The notes: a model not told the origin generated them from the letters alone. Numbered from the stretch's first letter, positions 8,827 through 17,268 are shown. The stretch: 64,000 bases of DNA from M3007 sp964621185 (GCA_964621185.1 CAZULM010000007.1:100967-164966), one strand, 5' to 3'. Numbers and translations: made by a program.

Positions 8827-9882
8827 ATGATCTCTGGAATACAACAAGTTGGCATTGGCGTGGCGAACGTCCACGAAGCATTTAAGTGGTACCGCGAAAA
8901 ATTCGGGATGGATATTCCCATGTTTGAAGAAGCGGCAGAAGCAGGGTTGATGCTGCCGTACACGGGTGGGCAACCGCAATCGCGTCATGCCATTCTGGCC
9001 TTGAACCTGCATGGCGGTGGGGGCATGGAAATTTGGCAATACACAGGACGGACGCCCCAGGCGCCCGATTTTCAGTTGCAATTGGGCGACCTGGGTATCG
9101 GCATTGCCAAAGTAAAATGCGTGGATGTGATGGCCTGCTTCCACCGCTTGCGCAAAAGCGGCGTCACTATCGTCACCAACCCGGCGCCAAGGCCTGATGG
9201 CACGGAGCACTTTTTCGTGAAAGATCCCTGGGGCAATTTTTTTGAAGTGGTTGCAGCCAGTGATTGGTTTTCCAAGCCTGGAAATCCCGCTGCTACGGGC
9301 GGCATGTACGGGGTGTTTATCGGCGTATCCGACATGGAGCGTTCCATCAGGTTTTACAGTGAAATACTGGGCTATTCAACGGCAGTGTACGACGAAACAG
9401 GGCAGTTCGCCGATTGGAATGGGGTAGATGGCGGCTTTGAGCAATACCGCCGGGTGCTGCTGCGTCACCCTGAAAAACGCAAAGGCCCATTTAGTCGCCT
9501 GCTGGGCGACTCTGAAATAGAGCTTGTGCAAGCACTTGAGCGCCAGCCGCACAAGATATTTGAAGGCCGCTTTTGGGGCGACCTGGGCTATATCCACCTG
9601 TGTTTCGATATGATGGGCATGGCAGCGATGAAAAAATTCTGCGCTGAAAAAGGGCATCCGTTCACGGTGGACAGCAGTGGCTCTTTCGATATGGGCGAAG
9701 CAGCGGGCTATTTCTCCTACATCGAAGACCCCGATGGCACACTCATCGAATTTGTGGAGACCCATAAAATCCCGATATTGAAAAAATTGGGCTGGTACCT
9801 GGATTTGCGGAAACGCAGCAACCCGGAAAAACCGCTCCCCTGGTGGATGTTGAAGACATTGGGGTTTGGAAGGGTGAAGTGA
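8827..9882 (+). CDS. Two-domain VOC (glyoxalase/dioxygenase-like) protein
   Basis: 351 residues with two vicinal-oxygen-chelate modules. The first spans about residues 3-140 (GIQQVGIGVANVHEAFKWY to the FVKDPWGNFFEV motif); the second about residues 155-310 (GVFIGVSDMERSIRFY to YIEDPDGTLIEFVE). The paired DPxGNxxE and DPDGTLIEF motifs are typical of glyoxalase-fold enzymes that bind a divalent metal. The substrate cannot be read from the sequence; lyase, dioxygenase and isomerase roles all occur in this superfamily. Start at 8827 is preferred over 8785 because the -7 element ends at 8787 and the VOC fold begins immediately after it. It is apparently monocistronic and cytoplasmic. Confidence 0.8.
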   Translation: MISGIQQVGIGVANVHEAFKWYREKFGMDIPMFEEAAEAGLMLPYTGGQPQSRHAILALNLHGGGGMEIWQYTGRTPQAPDFQLQLGDLGIGIAKVKCVDVMACFHRLRKSGVTIVTNPAPRPDGTEHFFVKDPWGNFFEVVAASDWFSKPGNPAATGGMYGVFIGVSDMERSIRFYSEILGYSTAVYDETGQFADWNGVDGGFEQYRRVLLRHPEKRKGPFSRLLGDSEIELVQALERQPHKIFEGRFWGDLGYIHLCFDMMGMAAMKKFCAEKGHPFTVDSSGSFDMGEAAGYFSYIEDPDGTLIEFVETHKIPILKKLGWYLDLRKRSNPEKPLPWWMLKTLGFGRVK

Positions 9883-9927
9883 ATGCAAATGATTCGCAAA
9901 TCCATCCAAAATGCCTTAGTTTGGCCT

Positions 9928-9935
9928 TACTTTTG
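9928..9935 (+). promoter_or_regulatory. -7 element of the TlpA-like gene
   Basis: TACTTTTG, an exact TAnnTTTG match, 30 bases before the ATG at 9966. No convincing -33 element. Confidence 0.45.
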
Positions 9936-9965
9936 CCCTTATTTTGCAAAAAACAAGTATTTCAC

Positions 9966-11399
9966 ATGCCGCAATTGAAAGCCCTCCTTTTCATCGCACT
10001 TTTTTCAAATACCATACTTTCTGCCCAAAAAAACGCTGTCAAGCCTACAGTCGTACAGGATTCCACGGTAATTGAAGCCTATATGGAAGGACTGGTTGCC
10101 GGGCCTGTAAAGCTTGTAGGGGTGTATGGCGACCAGAACTATCTCGCCGATTCCACCTACGTTGACGAAAACGGGCACTTTACCCTGCGCCGGAAATCGC
10201 CCTTGCCCGCAGGCTTTTACTCTTTCCTGCTGCCCGCCATGAAAAACTTCTCCATTCTGGTGGATAAAGACGATCAGCATATCACGCTGCGGGCCAAGTT
10301 GCCCGACTATATGGCCAGCATGCAGATAGAGGGATCAAAAAACACAGCGCTGTTGTACGAAACCAACCGCTACCAGATCAAGCAAGACCCTGAACTGCAG
10401 CAAATGGCCGATGTGATGCGCAAGTTCCCGCCAACGGCTGCGGAGCATATCCAGGCCAAAGCCCGCCAGGCCCAATTGCTGGAAGAGCGCAAGAACTACC
10501 TGGAAGGCATTTACAAGCAATACCCCGACCTGTTTTTCACGAAGTTCAAGCATGCAGGCCAAAACCCTGATTTTATTGAAATGCGCAAGCCAAACGGTGA
10601 TATCGACACCATTGGCCAGGTCGTTTCCTACCGCGAGCGCATGTGGGACAACGTCGATTTCAACGACCCCCGCATGATTTATACCCCTGTGATTGCCAAC
10701 AAACTAAAGCGTTACATCAAAGACCTGACGCCGCAGCGCCCCGACTCACTCATAAAAGTTTCGGATGCCCTGATCCGTAAAGTGATGCCCTACCCGGAGT
10801 ATTTCAAGTTTTTTGCCAACTGGATCGCCCTGCAATATGAAAATACCAAAACCACGGTGATGGACGGCGAAGCGGTGTATGTACACATCGTCCAAAATTT
10901 CTTTACCGACGAACTCGCAATTTGGGAAAAACCTGAAAACCTCGTCAAACTGCGCAAGCACGTCTGGGAAATGGAGGCCAGCCTTTTGGGCAAAAAAGGG
11001 CCTGATGTGATAGCGCCCGATGTGAATGGCCAAATGAAGTCCATCTATGAAATGACGGCCCCCGTCATCGTGGTGTTTATGTTCAGCCCCGATTGTGAGC
11101 ACTGCCAAAAAGAAGCCGCAGAAATTGAGGCCATTTACCGGAAATGGAAAGGCAAAGGCGTTGATTTCTATGGCATCGCGGTGAATACAACCGATGAGGA
11201 GTGGAAAAAATTCGTGAAAGAAAAAGGCTTCACCTTCACCAATGTTTTCGACCCTACCAACCGCGCCATCTACGCCAAATATTTTGTAGATATTACCCCC
11301 GAACTATACGTGCTGAACAAAGACCGCATCCTGGTAGGCAAAAACCTCCATGCCAACCAACTGGAACAAATTTTCGAGCGGGAGTTGAAAAAGAACTGA
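9966..11399 (+). CDS. TlpA-like thiol-disulphide protein with DUF4369-type N-terminus
   Basis: 477 residues. A signal peptide (MPQLKALLFIALFSNTILSAQ) fits export to the periplasm. Residues about 30-110 form a DUF4369-like beta domain, the middle is a DUF5106-like helical region, and about residues 340-470 form a thioredoxin fold. The redox motif is C-E-H-C at residues 377-380 (SPDCEHC), followed by a TPELYVLNKD segment holding the usual cis-Pro. Known: such proteins reduce or isomerise periplasmic disulphides. The start was set at 9966 because it gives the signal peptide and lies just after a -7 element. The gene converges with the DUF547 gene with only seven bases between them. Confidence 0.82.
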   Translation: MPQLKALLFIALFSNTILSAQKNAVKPTVVQDSTVIEAYMEGLVAGPVKLVGVYGDQNYLADSTYVDENGHFTLRRKSPLPAGFYSFLLPAMKNFSILVDKDDQHITLRAKLPDYMASMQIEGSKNTALLYETNRYQIKQDPELQQMADVMRKFPPTAAEHIQAKARQAQLLEERKNYLEGIYKQYPDLFFTKFKHAGQNPDFIEMRKPNGDIDTIGQVVSYRERMWDNVDFNDPRMIYTPVIANKLKRYIKDLTPQRPDSLIKVSDALIRKVMPYPEYFKFFANWIALQYENTKTTVMDGEAVYVHIVQNFFTDELAIWEKPENLVKLRKHVWEMEASLLGKKGPDVIAPDVNGQMKSIYEMTAPVIVVFMFSPDCEHCQKEAAEIEAIYRKWKGKGVDFYGIAVNTTDEEWKKFVKEKGFTFTNVFDPTNRAIYAKYFVDITPELYVLNKDRILVGKNLHANQLEQIFERELKKN

Positions 11400-11406
11400 T
11401 TCTTTT

Positions 11407-12402
11407 TCAATCGTTCAGGTCCCAATCGTATTCGTTAAAACGAATGGAGGCATTGGCATCCAAAGGATTGTCGGCGTATTTGTTCAAATAGGCGCGCAGG
11501 TCGCCAAAGTCGGCCCCGTACCAATCAAATATTTTCGAGACCCGTGCCCGGTTGCCTGCAAGCGTGTTGAAACTGCTGTTGTTGATAAAAGCGCGGGCGC
11601 GGCTTTCCAGCGCTGTTTCCAGGTTGTCGGCAGTGTAGGCGTGGTTCCAGAGCGGTGGGCAGCTTTTCGCTGCGCAGTTTACCGCAAAGTGGATGCGCGG
11701 CTCCTGAAATTTTGGCCGTATGATGTCGTTCTCAATGTTGTTCAGGCTGTATTTGTTGCCGCCGATTTTGATCCGCCGTACATCCCAGGTTTTCCCGCCA
11801 TCCAATTTGATGATGCTACTGGTTGGGTAATTGTCCACAATGAGTTTCAGGGTGTACGCATTGTAGGCGTTGATCCAGTAGGCCAAGGCTTCGTTGCGGC
11901 TCCAGCCTTCCTGTGGAGGGTTGTCTGTGAGCAATTGGCAATAAGCATCCAAAGCAGCTTTGTCGGTTTTCAACGCTTTGTAATTCACTTTTCCGGTATC
12001 ATCCACATATTTTTGGAGCAATTGCTCAAACGCTTTGTGGTTGAGCGGCGGTGGCGCAGGTGGTCTTTGGATTGCGGGCACCGGCACGAGCGATTCTTCG
12101 GGCATCTCTATGCTCATCGCTTTTTCCATTTGCCTTTTATCGTCAACAGTTACCGGCTTTTTTGCAGGCATCGGCCCCGATTTTTTGGGAGCTGTCGCTA
12201 CCTGCTTTTTTGTCGGTTTGGATGCACCGGTTGTTTGGGGCTGTGCCGCAGCATCCTCTGAAGGTTCGGGCACTGCCTCCACAGGGACCTCAGGTGCAGC
12301 CGTTACCGGGGCCTGTTCGGTGCTGACAGCTACTTTCTGCTCAGGGGCATTGGAACAGGCAGCAATAAATAGTGTAATGGCTAAGACAATCAGGTGTCGC
12401 AT
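11407..12402 (-). CDS. DUF547 lipoprotein
   Basis: 331 residues. The N-terminus MRHLIVLAITLFIAACS has a lipobox (I-A-A-C, Cys16), so it is probably lipidated and anchored in a membrane. A Pro/Ala/Lys-rich linker (about residues 20-110) leads to a DUF547 domain, recognised from VNYKALK, NEALAYWINAYNAYTLKLI and HFAVNCAAKSCPPL. DUF547 resembles papain/transglutaminase-like folds, and the conserved Cys in NCAAKSCPPL fits that, but no activity is established here. A divergent promoter region toward gldA (12403-12573) separates the two genes. Confidence 0.8.
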   Translation of the reverse strand: MRHLIVLAITLFIAACSNAPEQKVAVSTEQAPVTAAPEVPVEAVPEPSEDAAAQPQTTGASKPTKKQVATAPKKSGPMPAKKPVTVDDKRQMEKAMSIEMPEESLVPVPAIQRPPAPPPLNHKAFEQLLQKYVDDTGKVNYKALKTDKAALDAYCQLLTDNPPQEGWSRNEALAYWINAYNAYTLKLIVDNYPTSSIIKLDGGKTWDVRRIKIGGNKYSLNNIENDIIRPKFQEPRIHFAVNCAAKSCPPLWNHAYTADNLETALESRARAFINNSSFNTLAGNRARVSKIFDWYGADFGDLRAYLNKYADNPLDANASIRFNEYDWDLND

Positions 12403-12524
12403 ATTGGTAAATTGATGGACGATTAATGACTACAAAAGAACGAACACAACAGTTCGATGGTTTTTGGATGTGCGCTTTAAGCGCCAAACTGTTTGCCCGA
12501 CGACAATGATAGCAAGGATTTTCC

Positions 12525-12532
12525 TAATTTTG
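12525..12532 (+). promoter_or_regulatory. -7 element of gldA
   Basis: TAATTTTG, an exact TAnnTTTG match. It lies downstream of the first in-frame ATG-like codon (12493) and upstream of the TTG at 12574, so it supports the TTG start. Confidence 0.5.
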
Positions 12533-12573
12533 CGCACCCGGGCAACCAAACTCAAATATTCAAGCGCAATAAA

Positions 12574-13479
12574 TTGTCTGTAAAAGTCACTCAACTCGTC
12601 AAAACTTACGATGCCCAGCGTGCGGTGGACGGCATTTCGTTTGAAGCCCGCAAAGGTGAAGTGCTCGGTTTCCTGGGCCCCAATGGCGCCGGGAAAACTA
12701 CTACCATGAAAATCGTGACCGGCTATTTGCCCCAAACGGAAGGGAAAGTAGAGGTCTGCGGCATAGACGTAAACCAAAACAGCATGGAATCCCGGGCCCG
12801 CATCGGATACCTGCCGGAACAAAATCCGCTGTACAAAGAAATGTATGTGCGGGAATACCTGGCGTTCACTGCCGGACTGCACCAGGTGTCAAACGCAGCA
12901 AAACGCGTAGATGAAATGGTGGAGCGCACGGGCCTGAGCAGCCACCGGCACAAACAGATCGGCGAACTGTCTAAAGGCTACCGACAGCGCGTGGGCCTGG
13001 CGCAAGCCATGCTCCACAACCCGGAAGTGCTGATCCTCGACGAGCCCACCAGCGGCCTCGACCCCAACCAGATCATCGAAATCCGGCAGCTCATCAAAGA
13101 CCTGGGCAAAGAAAAAACCGTGATCCTCTCTACCCATATCCTCGGCGAAGTAGAGGCTGTTTGCGACCGCGCCATCATCATCAACAAAGGAAAACTGGTG
13201 GCCGATGCGTCCATTCAGGAACTCAAGCAGCAGTTTGCAGGGCAGAGCATCGTCACCGCCGAATTTGCAGAAAAAGTGGATAAGAAACTCTTGGAGAGCA
13301 TCAAAAATGTGCGCGCAGTGAAAAGCCTGGGCAAAAACAACTGGCAGTTTGAATCGGATGCCCGCCACGACGTTCGCCCTGAAGTGTTCGCATTTGCCGT
13401 GTCAAATAAATTGACGCTGCTGGAATTGCACAAAGAAGTGCACAGCGTGGAGGATGTGTTCCAGCAATTGACTAAATAA
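12574..13479 (+). CDS. gldA: Gliding-type ABC transporter ATP-binding subunit GldA
   Basis: 301 residues from a TTG start, giving the family-typical N-terminus MSVKVTQLVKTYDAQRAV. Walker A GPNGAGKT is at residues 35-42, the signature LSKGYRQRVGLAQ near 135, Walker B VLILDEPTSGLDP near 150 and the switch His in STHILGEVE. The C-terminal about 70 residues are the domain typical of GldA/CcmA-type drug-exporter ATPases. Known: GldA works with GldF and GldG as an ABC complex needed for gliding in Flavobacterium. The permease gldF follows 121 bp later across a large inverted repeat. Whether this organism glides is not shown; GldA-like ATPases also occur in non-gliding Bacteroidota. Confidence 0.82.
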   Translation: MSVKVTQLVKTYDAQRAVDGISFEARKGEVLGFLGPNGAGKTTTMKIVTGYLPQTEGKVEVCGIDVNQNSMESRARIGYLPEQNPLYKEMYVREYLAFTAGLHQVSNAAKRVDEMVERTGLSSHRHKQIGELSKGYRQRVGLAQAMLHNPEVLILDEPTSGLDPNQIIEIRQLIKDLGKEKTVILSTHILGEVEAVCDRAIIINKGKLVADASIQELKQQFAGQSIVTAEFAEKVDKKLLESIKNVRAVKSLGKNNWQFESDARHDVRPEVFAFAVSNKLTLLELHKEVHSVEDVFQQLTK

Positions 13480-13486
13480 TTTACTT

Positions 13487-13593
13487 GGTTTCAGGTTTCG
13501 GGTTTCAGGTTTACACCGTCTGTTGTGAAATTTGAAAAGCGGTTTCAAAGCCACAAACCAACCATGTAAACCTGAAACCCGAAACCCGAAACC
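13487..13593. repeat. 29-bp-arm inverted repeat between gldA and gldF
   Basis: Arms 13487-13515 and 13565-13593 are reverse complements with one mismatch and consist of GGTTTC(A/G) words and their complement. The hairpin loop is 49 bases. It begins 7 bases after the gldA stop and ends 7 bases before the gldF start, so it could act as a transcript attenuator or stability element. Confidence 0.8.
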
Positions 13594-13600
13594 TTATTTT

Positions 13601-14332
13601 ATGCTACCCATATTCATAAAAGAAATAAACGCATTTTTTTCCTCCCTCATCGGTTACATCGTGGTGGGTACTTTCCTCGTATTGATGGGCTTGTTGATGT
13701 GGGTGTTCCCGGAATACAGCATCATCGACAACAATTACGCCACCTTGGACACCTTGTTTTCCGTGGCGCCGATGGTGTTTATGTTTCTCATCCCGGCAGT
13801 AACAATGCGCACTTTTGCGGAAGAGAAACAGAGCGGCACCATCGAATTGCTGGTTACCCGGCCGATCAGCGACTGGCAGATCGTGGGCGGAAAATTCCTG
13901 GCTTGTTTCATGCTGGTGGTGTTTGCCTTGCTTCCCACGGCATTGTACTACCTCAGCGTGTACCAGTTGGGCGCACCGGCGGGAAATATTGATTCGGGCG
14001 GCACCCTTGGTTCTTATATCGGCCTGTTGTTTCTTGCAGGGGCGTTTGTGGCCATTGGTGTTTTTGCCAGTTCGCTCACCAGCAACCAGATAGTCGCCTT
14101 TGTTTTAGCGACCTTCCTGAGCTTTTTTGTGTACCTCGCCTTTGGGCTCCTGAGCCGTTTGCCCATTTTTTTCGGAAAAACAGACGATGTCGTGCAGTCG
14201 CTCGGCATCGAATACCATTACAATTCCATCAGCAGGGGCGCGCTCGATACGCGCGACCTGGTGTATTTCCTGTCGGTTATCGCGTTTTTCCTGGCTGCTA
14301 CTGTGGTGTCGCTGGGGAAGAGGCGCTGGTGA
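13601..14332 (+). CDS. gldF: ABC transporter permease subunit GldF
   Basis: 243 residues with six predicted membrane spans (about residues 16-40, 55-75, 100-125, 140-160, 168-190 and 218-238), an ABC-2-type permease. Conserved features of the family are seen: the MLPIFIKEINAFFSSLIGYI N-terminus, the TMRTFAEEKQSGTIELL cytoplasmic motif and the short loop after it. The start at 13601 follows the GAAACC leader directly. Partner of the upstream ATPase. In the Flavobacterium system gldG normally accompanies gldF; here the next gene is on the other strand and no gldG is present. Confidence 0.82.
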   Translation: MLPIFIKEINAFFSSLIGYIVVGTFLVLMGLLMWVFPEYSIIDNNYATLDTLFSVAPMVFMFLIPAVTMRTFAEEKQSGTIELLVTRPISDWQIVGGKFLACFMLVVFALLPTALYYLSVYQLGAPAGNIDSGGTLGSYIGLLFLAGAFVAIGVFASSLTSNQIVAFVLATFLSFFVYLAFGLLSRLPIFFGKTDDVVQSLGIEYHYNSISRGALDTRDLVYFLSVIAFFLAATVVSLGKRRW

Positions 14333-14337
14333 TGGAC

Positions 14338-14367
14338 TGCGGAATGCGGAGTGTGGAATGCGGAATG
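14338..14367. repeat. TGCGGAATGC short-word repeat
   Basis: Three TGCGGAAT-like words in about 30 bp directly after the gldF stop, between convergent genes. No gene lies in 14333-14439. Confidence 0.5.
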
Positions 14368-14439
14368 GGCACGTCGTCAGATTGGTCGCTTGGGCATCCT
14401 ACTTTGGCGCTTTTGGCCAAGGCTGCTATGGGTAGCTGG

Positions 14440-14889
14440 CTAAAAATCTGGGAAATCGGGCAGGTATTCAAAGCTTGCGTTTTCAAAATCAAGGGCCGCA
14501 CAGTAGGTAGCCAGCCCATTGGTGACGGCCAGAAAAGGCGCTTTGAGGCTCATGTTGTAGCGGGCCGCCTGTTCAAAACTCGCTTGGGTGAGCCTTACTT
14601 TCGGCGATTTGCATTCCACCACCAGCCAGGGATTTAACTCGAGATCAAACACCACGATGTCGCAGCGGCGTTTGAGCCCGTTTACTTCAATGCCTATTTC
14701 GGAGCGAATGCGATGCGCCGGGCATTTTTTTTCTTCCAGCAAATACAGCAACACCAATTGCCGCAAGAGCTCTTCCGGCTGTAGCACCACGTCTTTTTTC
14801 CGGATGGGGTCGTACACAAAAGTGTTCTCCGCCGACCTGGAAAGGCGCAGTTTGGGTTGATATTGCAGGAAATCGAGTGTTAGCAGCAT
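14440..14889 (-). CDS. Stand-alone HsdR_N-like (PD-(D/E)XK) protein
   Basis: 149 residues resembling the N-terminal nuclease domain of type I restriction HsdR subunits (HSDR_N_2 type). The catalytic pattern is visible as RCDIVVFD, then PWLVVECKSPKV (D, E-x-K) near residues 75-96. An upstream helix region with EELLRQLVLLYLLEEKKCP is also typical. There is no helicase domain, methylase or specificity subunit near it, so it is not a type I system. Such free-standing proteins are common in Bacteroidota and their role is unknown. It starts three bases after the stop of the DoxX-like gene and is probably cotranscribed with it. Confidence 0.75.
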   Translation of the reverse strand: MLLTLDFLQYQPKLRLSRSAENTFVYDPIRKKDVVLQPEELLRQLVLLYLLEEKKCPAHRIRSEIGIEVNGLKRRCDIVVFDLELNPWLVVECKSPKVRLTQASFEQAARYNMSLKAPFLAVTNGLATYCAALDFENASFEYLPDFPDF

Positions 14890-14892
14890 TAT

Positions 14893-15327
14893 TTACAACA
14901 CGAACAAAACCAATGCCCCGATAAAAAAGATGAAATATGGGGTGATTGCCGCCGCTCCGCCGTAGTCTTTTGAGATGCGCTGGCCAAAAAACAACAGCAA
15001 GATCGATTTGGCCCCCAACAAAAGCCCGATAACGGCGATTTGCTCCTGCCCAAACAACAGCAATGCGCCCAGGCCCGCGAACGAAAACAAGCCCGCCGCA
15101 ACTTCCAGCACCGTAATAGTAGGCATCAGGATGGGGACAAACGGCTTCAAAATAGTCTCCTGGAACTTGCCATTGATAAAATCCCGGTTGCCAGCCCAGT
15201 CGAATACCTTATCGAAGCCCGATTGCAGGAAAAGGACGGCGGCATACGCGGTTGTCAGCAGCTTAAGGATGTAAATCAATTCAAGCCCGAGTATGGTTGG
15301 GTTGGAAAATGCGAGGAAGGAGGTCAT
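14893..15327 (-). CDS. DoxX-like integral membrane protein
   Basis: 144 residues with four predicted membrane spans (about residues 15-35, 70-90, 95-112 and 122-143). The pattern AAVLFLQSGFDKVFDW followed by GNRDFINGKFQ and EVAAGLFSFAGLGALL resembles DoxX/DoxD-like proteins of unknown or respiratory function. No cofactor motif is seen. It is first in a two-gene minus-strand unit with the HsdR_N-like gene. A 104-bp dispersed repeat lies just upstream, ending 34 bp before its start codon. Confidence 0.7.
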   Translation of the reverse strand: MTSFLAFSNPTILGLELIYILKLLTTAYAAVLFLQSGFDKVFDWAGNRDFINGKFQETILKPFVPILMPTITVLEVAAGLFSFAGLGALLLFGQEQIAVIGLLLGAKSILLLFFGQRISKDYGGAAAITPYFIFFIGALVLFVL

Positions 15328-15361
15328 GGTGCTTCGTTGAGAAGTGACTAAAATTGCGGTA

Positions 15362-15465
15362 TTATACTATGATTCGCTTGATTTTTGTGATTGAGTATGA
15401 TTGATTTAAGTGATGTTCAATTGGTTACAAAGATCGGCATGCACAAAACCAAGCGGCGTGAGGTA
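15362..15465 (-). repeat. 104-bp dispersed repeat, copy 3
   Basis: Reverse complement of the elements at 32451-32554 and 62257-62360, with the same length and about five differences to the first. It begins TACCTCACGCCGC and ends ATAGTATAA. It lies between the zinc-ribbon membrane gene and the DoxX-like gene and is oriented with both. Confidence 0.93.
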
Positions 15466-15468
15466 TAA

Positions 15469-15930
15469 CTACATAATCCACCAAAATTCTGCCTTGTCGC
15501 TGCGCACCAGGGTTTTGGCAACTTGCTTCCCATTGTCGAATAAAATTACGTTCGACATGGAATTCAGGGTCGAATCAGGATGGATATTAACCCGATTGTT
15601 TGCTTTGTAGCTGATAAACAACAGCAGGATCATCGATGCGAGCAACATGAGGCCATAAGTTGCCGTGAACGACTCGCGATCGCCCGACATCAGGAGGAGT
15701 GTCGGGACACCAAACAGCCCTACTGCCAGGATGAACAACAGCAGTTCGGTCGATTCGCTCCCCGTAATTTTTTTGTGGCAATCTACGCAAGCATAAGTCG
15801 GTATGTCAAAATACCTGGTGTGGACGGTTGTGCCTACGCCTTTTTGTGCGTACACCCGCACGTTGATGGCATTTTCCTCAGGATCGTCCTGGATATGGTT
15901 CTTGCAGCAAATAGGGCAGATTTCTGACAT
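15469..15930 (-). CDS. Zinc-ribbon membrane protein, unknown function
   Basis: 153 residues, not recognised as a named family. The N-terminal part has two Cys pairs, C-P-I-C at residues 5-8 and C-V-D-C near residue 50, which would form a zinc ribbon. Two predicted membrane spans follow (about residues 63-80 and 89-108), then a soluble tail of about 45 residues with many Asn and Asp. The start at 15930 places the first Cys pair at the N-terminus; the longer frame to 16041 overlaps the aldolase promoter region on the other strand. The gene ends three bases before the 104-bp repeat. Confidence 0.6.
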   Translation of the reverse strand: MSEICPICCKNHIQDDPEENAINVRVYAQKGVGTTVHTRYFDIPTYACVDCHKKITGSESTELLLFILAVGLFGVPTLLLMSGDRESFTATYGLMLLASMILLLFISYKANNRVNIHPDSTLNSMSNVILFDNGKQVAKTLVRSDKAEFWWIM

Positions 15931-16023
15931 GAAATTTTGAAAACGGTTGAGTTGTAAAATGTTTGCGCGACAAACATAAGGTATTGGCCCGATTCCCTCG
16001 CACCCCAAAACAAAAACCCTTCG

Positions 16024-16031
16024 TATCTTCG
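16024..16031 (+). promoter_or_regulatory. -7 element of the aldolase gene
   Basis: TATCTTCG matches TAnnTTTG at seven of eight positions, 42 bases before the ATG at 16074. Confidence 0.4.
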
Positions 16032-16034
16032 CCC

Positions 16035-16068
16035 CACTCATCTCTCATCACTCATCTCTCATCACTAC
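16035..16068 (+). repeat. G-free short-word leader (TCATCTCTCATCAC)
   Basis: Two copies of a word made of TCATC, CTC and ATCAC without any G, between the -7 element and the aldolase start. The same words occupy the same position before the gene at 51966. Confidence 0.7.
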
Positions 16069-16073
16069 AAGAT

Positions 16074-17144
16074 ATGTCTCGTTTTCGCCCAGGGGTCCTG
16101 CACGGACAAGAAGTCACCGACCTGCTCAATTATGCCAACGAACAGAATTTTGCTTTGCCAGCGGTCAATGTGATCGGTACCAACTCCGTAAATGCGGTGC
16201 TGGAAACTGCTGCCGCCGTCAACAGCCCGGTTATCATCCAGTATTCGCATGGTGGCGCGGCGTTTTTTGCCGGCAAGGGCCTTGGAGGCGATGCTAACCG
16301 CGGCGCAATTCTGGGTGGCATCTCCGGTGCGCAGCACGTACACGCCATGGCCGAAGCGTATGGCGTGCCGGTAATCCTGCACACCGACCACTGCGCCCTC
16401 AAGATCATCCCGTGGGTGGATGGATTGCTGGATGCCGGCGAACAGTATTATGAAAAAAATGGCCGCCCCCTCTATTCCAGCCACATGCTCGACCTTTCGG
16501 AAGAGCCTTTGCACGAAAACATTGAAATCTGTTCAAAGTATTTCAAACGCATGAACGCCATGGGCATGACCCTGGAGATCGAGCTCGGCGTAACGGGCGG
16601 CGAAGAAGACGGCGTGGACAATACGGACGTGGATTCATCCAGGCTCTATACCCAGCCCGATGAAGTGGCATATTCCTACGAAGAGCTGAAAAAGATCAGC
16701 CCGAACTTTACCATCGCCGCCGCATTTGGCAACGTGCATGGTGTGTACAAGCCCGGAAATGTGAAGTTGCAGCCCATTATTTTGAAAAACTCCCAGGAAT
16801 ACATCCGCGAGAAATACGGTATTGCGGGTAAAACACCCGTCAACTTCGTTTTCCACGGCGGTTCGGGTTCCAGCAGGGAAGAAATCCGCGAAGCCATCGA
16901 GTACGGCGCGGTTAAAATGAACATCGATACCGACATGCAATGGGCGTTCTGGGACGGCATTCGCGCCTACCATGATGCCAAGCGCGGCTACCTCCAACAA
17001 CAGATCGGCAACCCCGAAGGCGATGACAAGCCCAACAAGAAGTACTACGACCCAAGGGTGTGGCTGCGCGAAGGGGAAAAAGCCTTTGTGACGCGCTTGA
17101 AACTGGCATTTGAGGATTTGAACTGCATCGGGAAAAATGCGTAG
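16074..17144 (+). CDS. fbaA: Class II fructose-bisphosphate aldolase
   Basis: 356 residues, cytoplasmic. Cleaves fructose 1,6-bisphosphate to glyceraldehyde 3-phosphate and dihydroxyacetone phosphate in glycolysis and runs in reverse in gluconeogenesis. Zinc ligands are visible in VILHTDHCA, in LEIELGVTGGEEDG, in GNVHGVYKPG and in FHGGSGS. Length and the long insert region match the type A (E. coli-like) group. The start at 16074 gives MSRFRPGVLHG, typical for Bacteroidota homologues; the earlier frame covers the -7 element. Its stop codon lies inside a large inverted repeat shared with the convergent acetyltransferase gene. Confidence 0.95.
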   Translation: MSRFRPGVLHGQEVTDLLNYANEQNFALPAVNVIGTNSVNAVLETAAAVNSPVIIQYSHGGAAFFAGKGLGGDANRGAILGGISGAQHVHAMAEAYGVPVILHTDHCALKIIPWVDGLLDAGEQYYEKNGRPLYSSHMLDLSEEPLHENIEICSKYFKRMNAMGMTLEIELGVTGGEEDGVDNTDVDSSRLYTQPDEVAYSYEELKKISPNFTIAAAFGNVHGVYKPGNVKLQPIILKNSQEYIREKYGIAGKTPVNFVFHGGSGSSREEIREAIEYGAVKMNIDTDMQWAFWDGIRAYHDAKRGYLQQQIGNPEGDDKPNKKYYDPRVWLREGEKAFVTRLKLAFEDLNCIGKNA

Positions 17145-17268
17145 TTTTTTTAACACATAGGCACATAGGTACATAGAACACATAGTCGATTTAGCGTACA
17201 CAGTCTATTTGAGATTTGTGTGTTAAAAAACTATGTGCCCTATGTGCCTATGTGTTAAAAAAAACTAC
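17141..17268. terminator. Bidirectional inverted repeat containing both stop codons
   Basis: Arms at 17141-17169 and 17239-17268 are reverse complements apart from one extra A. Each reads TAGTTTTTTTAACACATAGG outward from its gene, so the TAG stop of the aldolase (17142-17144) and the TAG of the acetyltransferase (17265-17267) both sit in the arms. The inner part is built of CACATAG words. A terminator for both convergent genes is the simplest reading. Confidence 0.75.
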
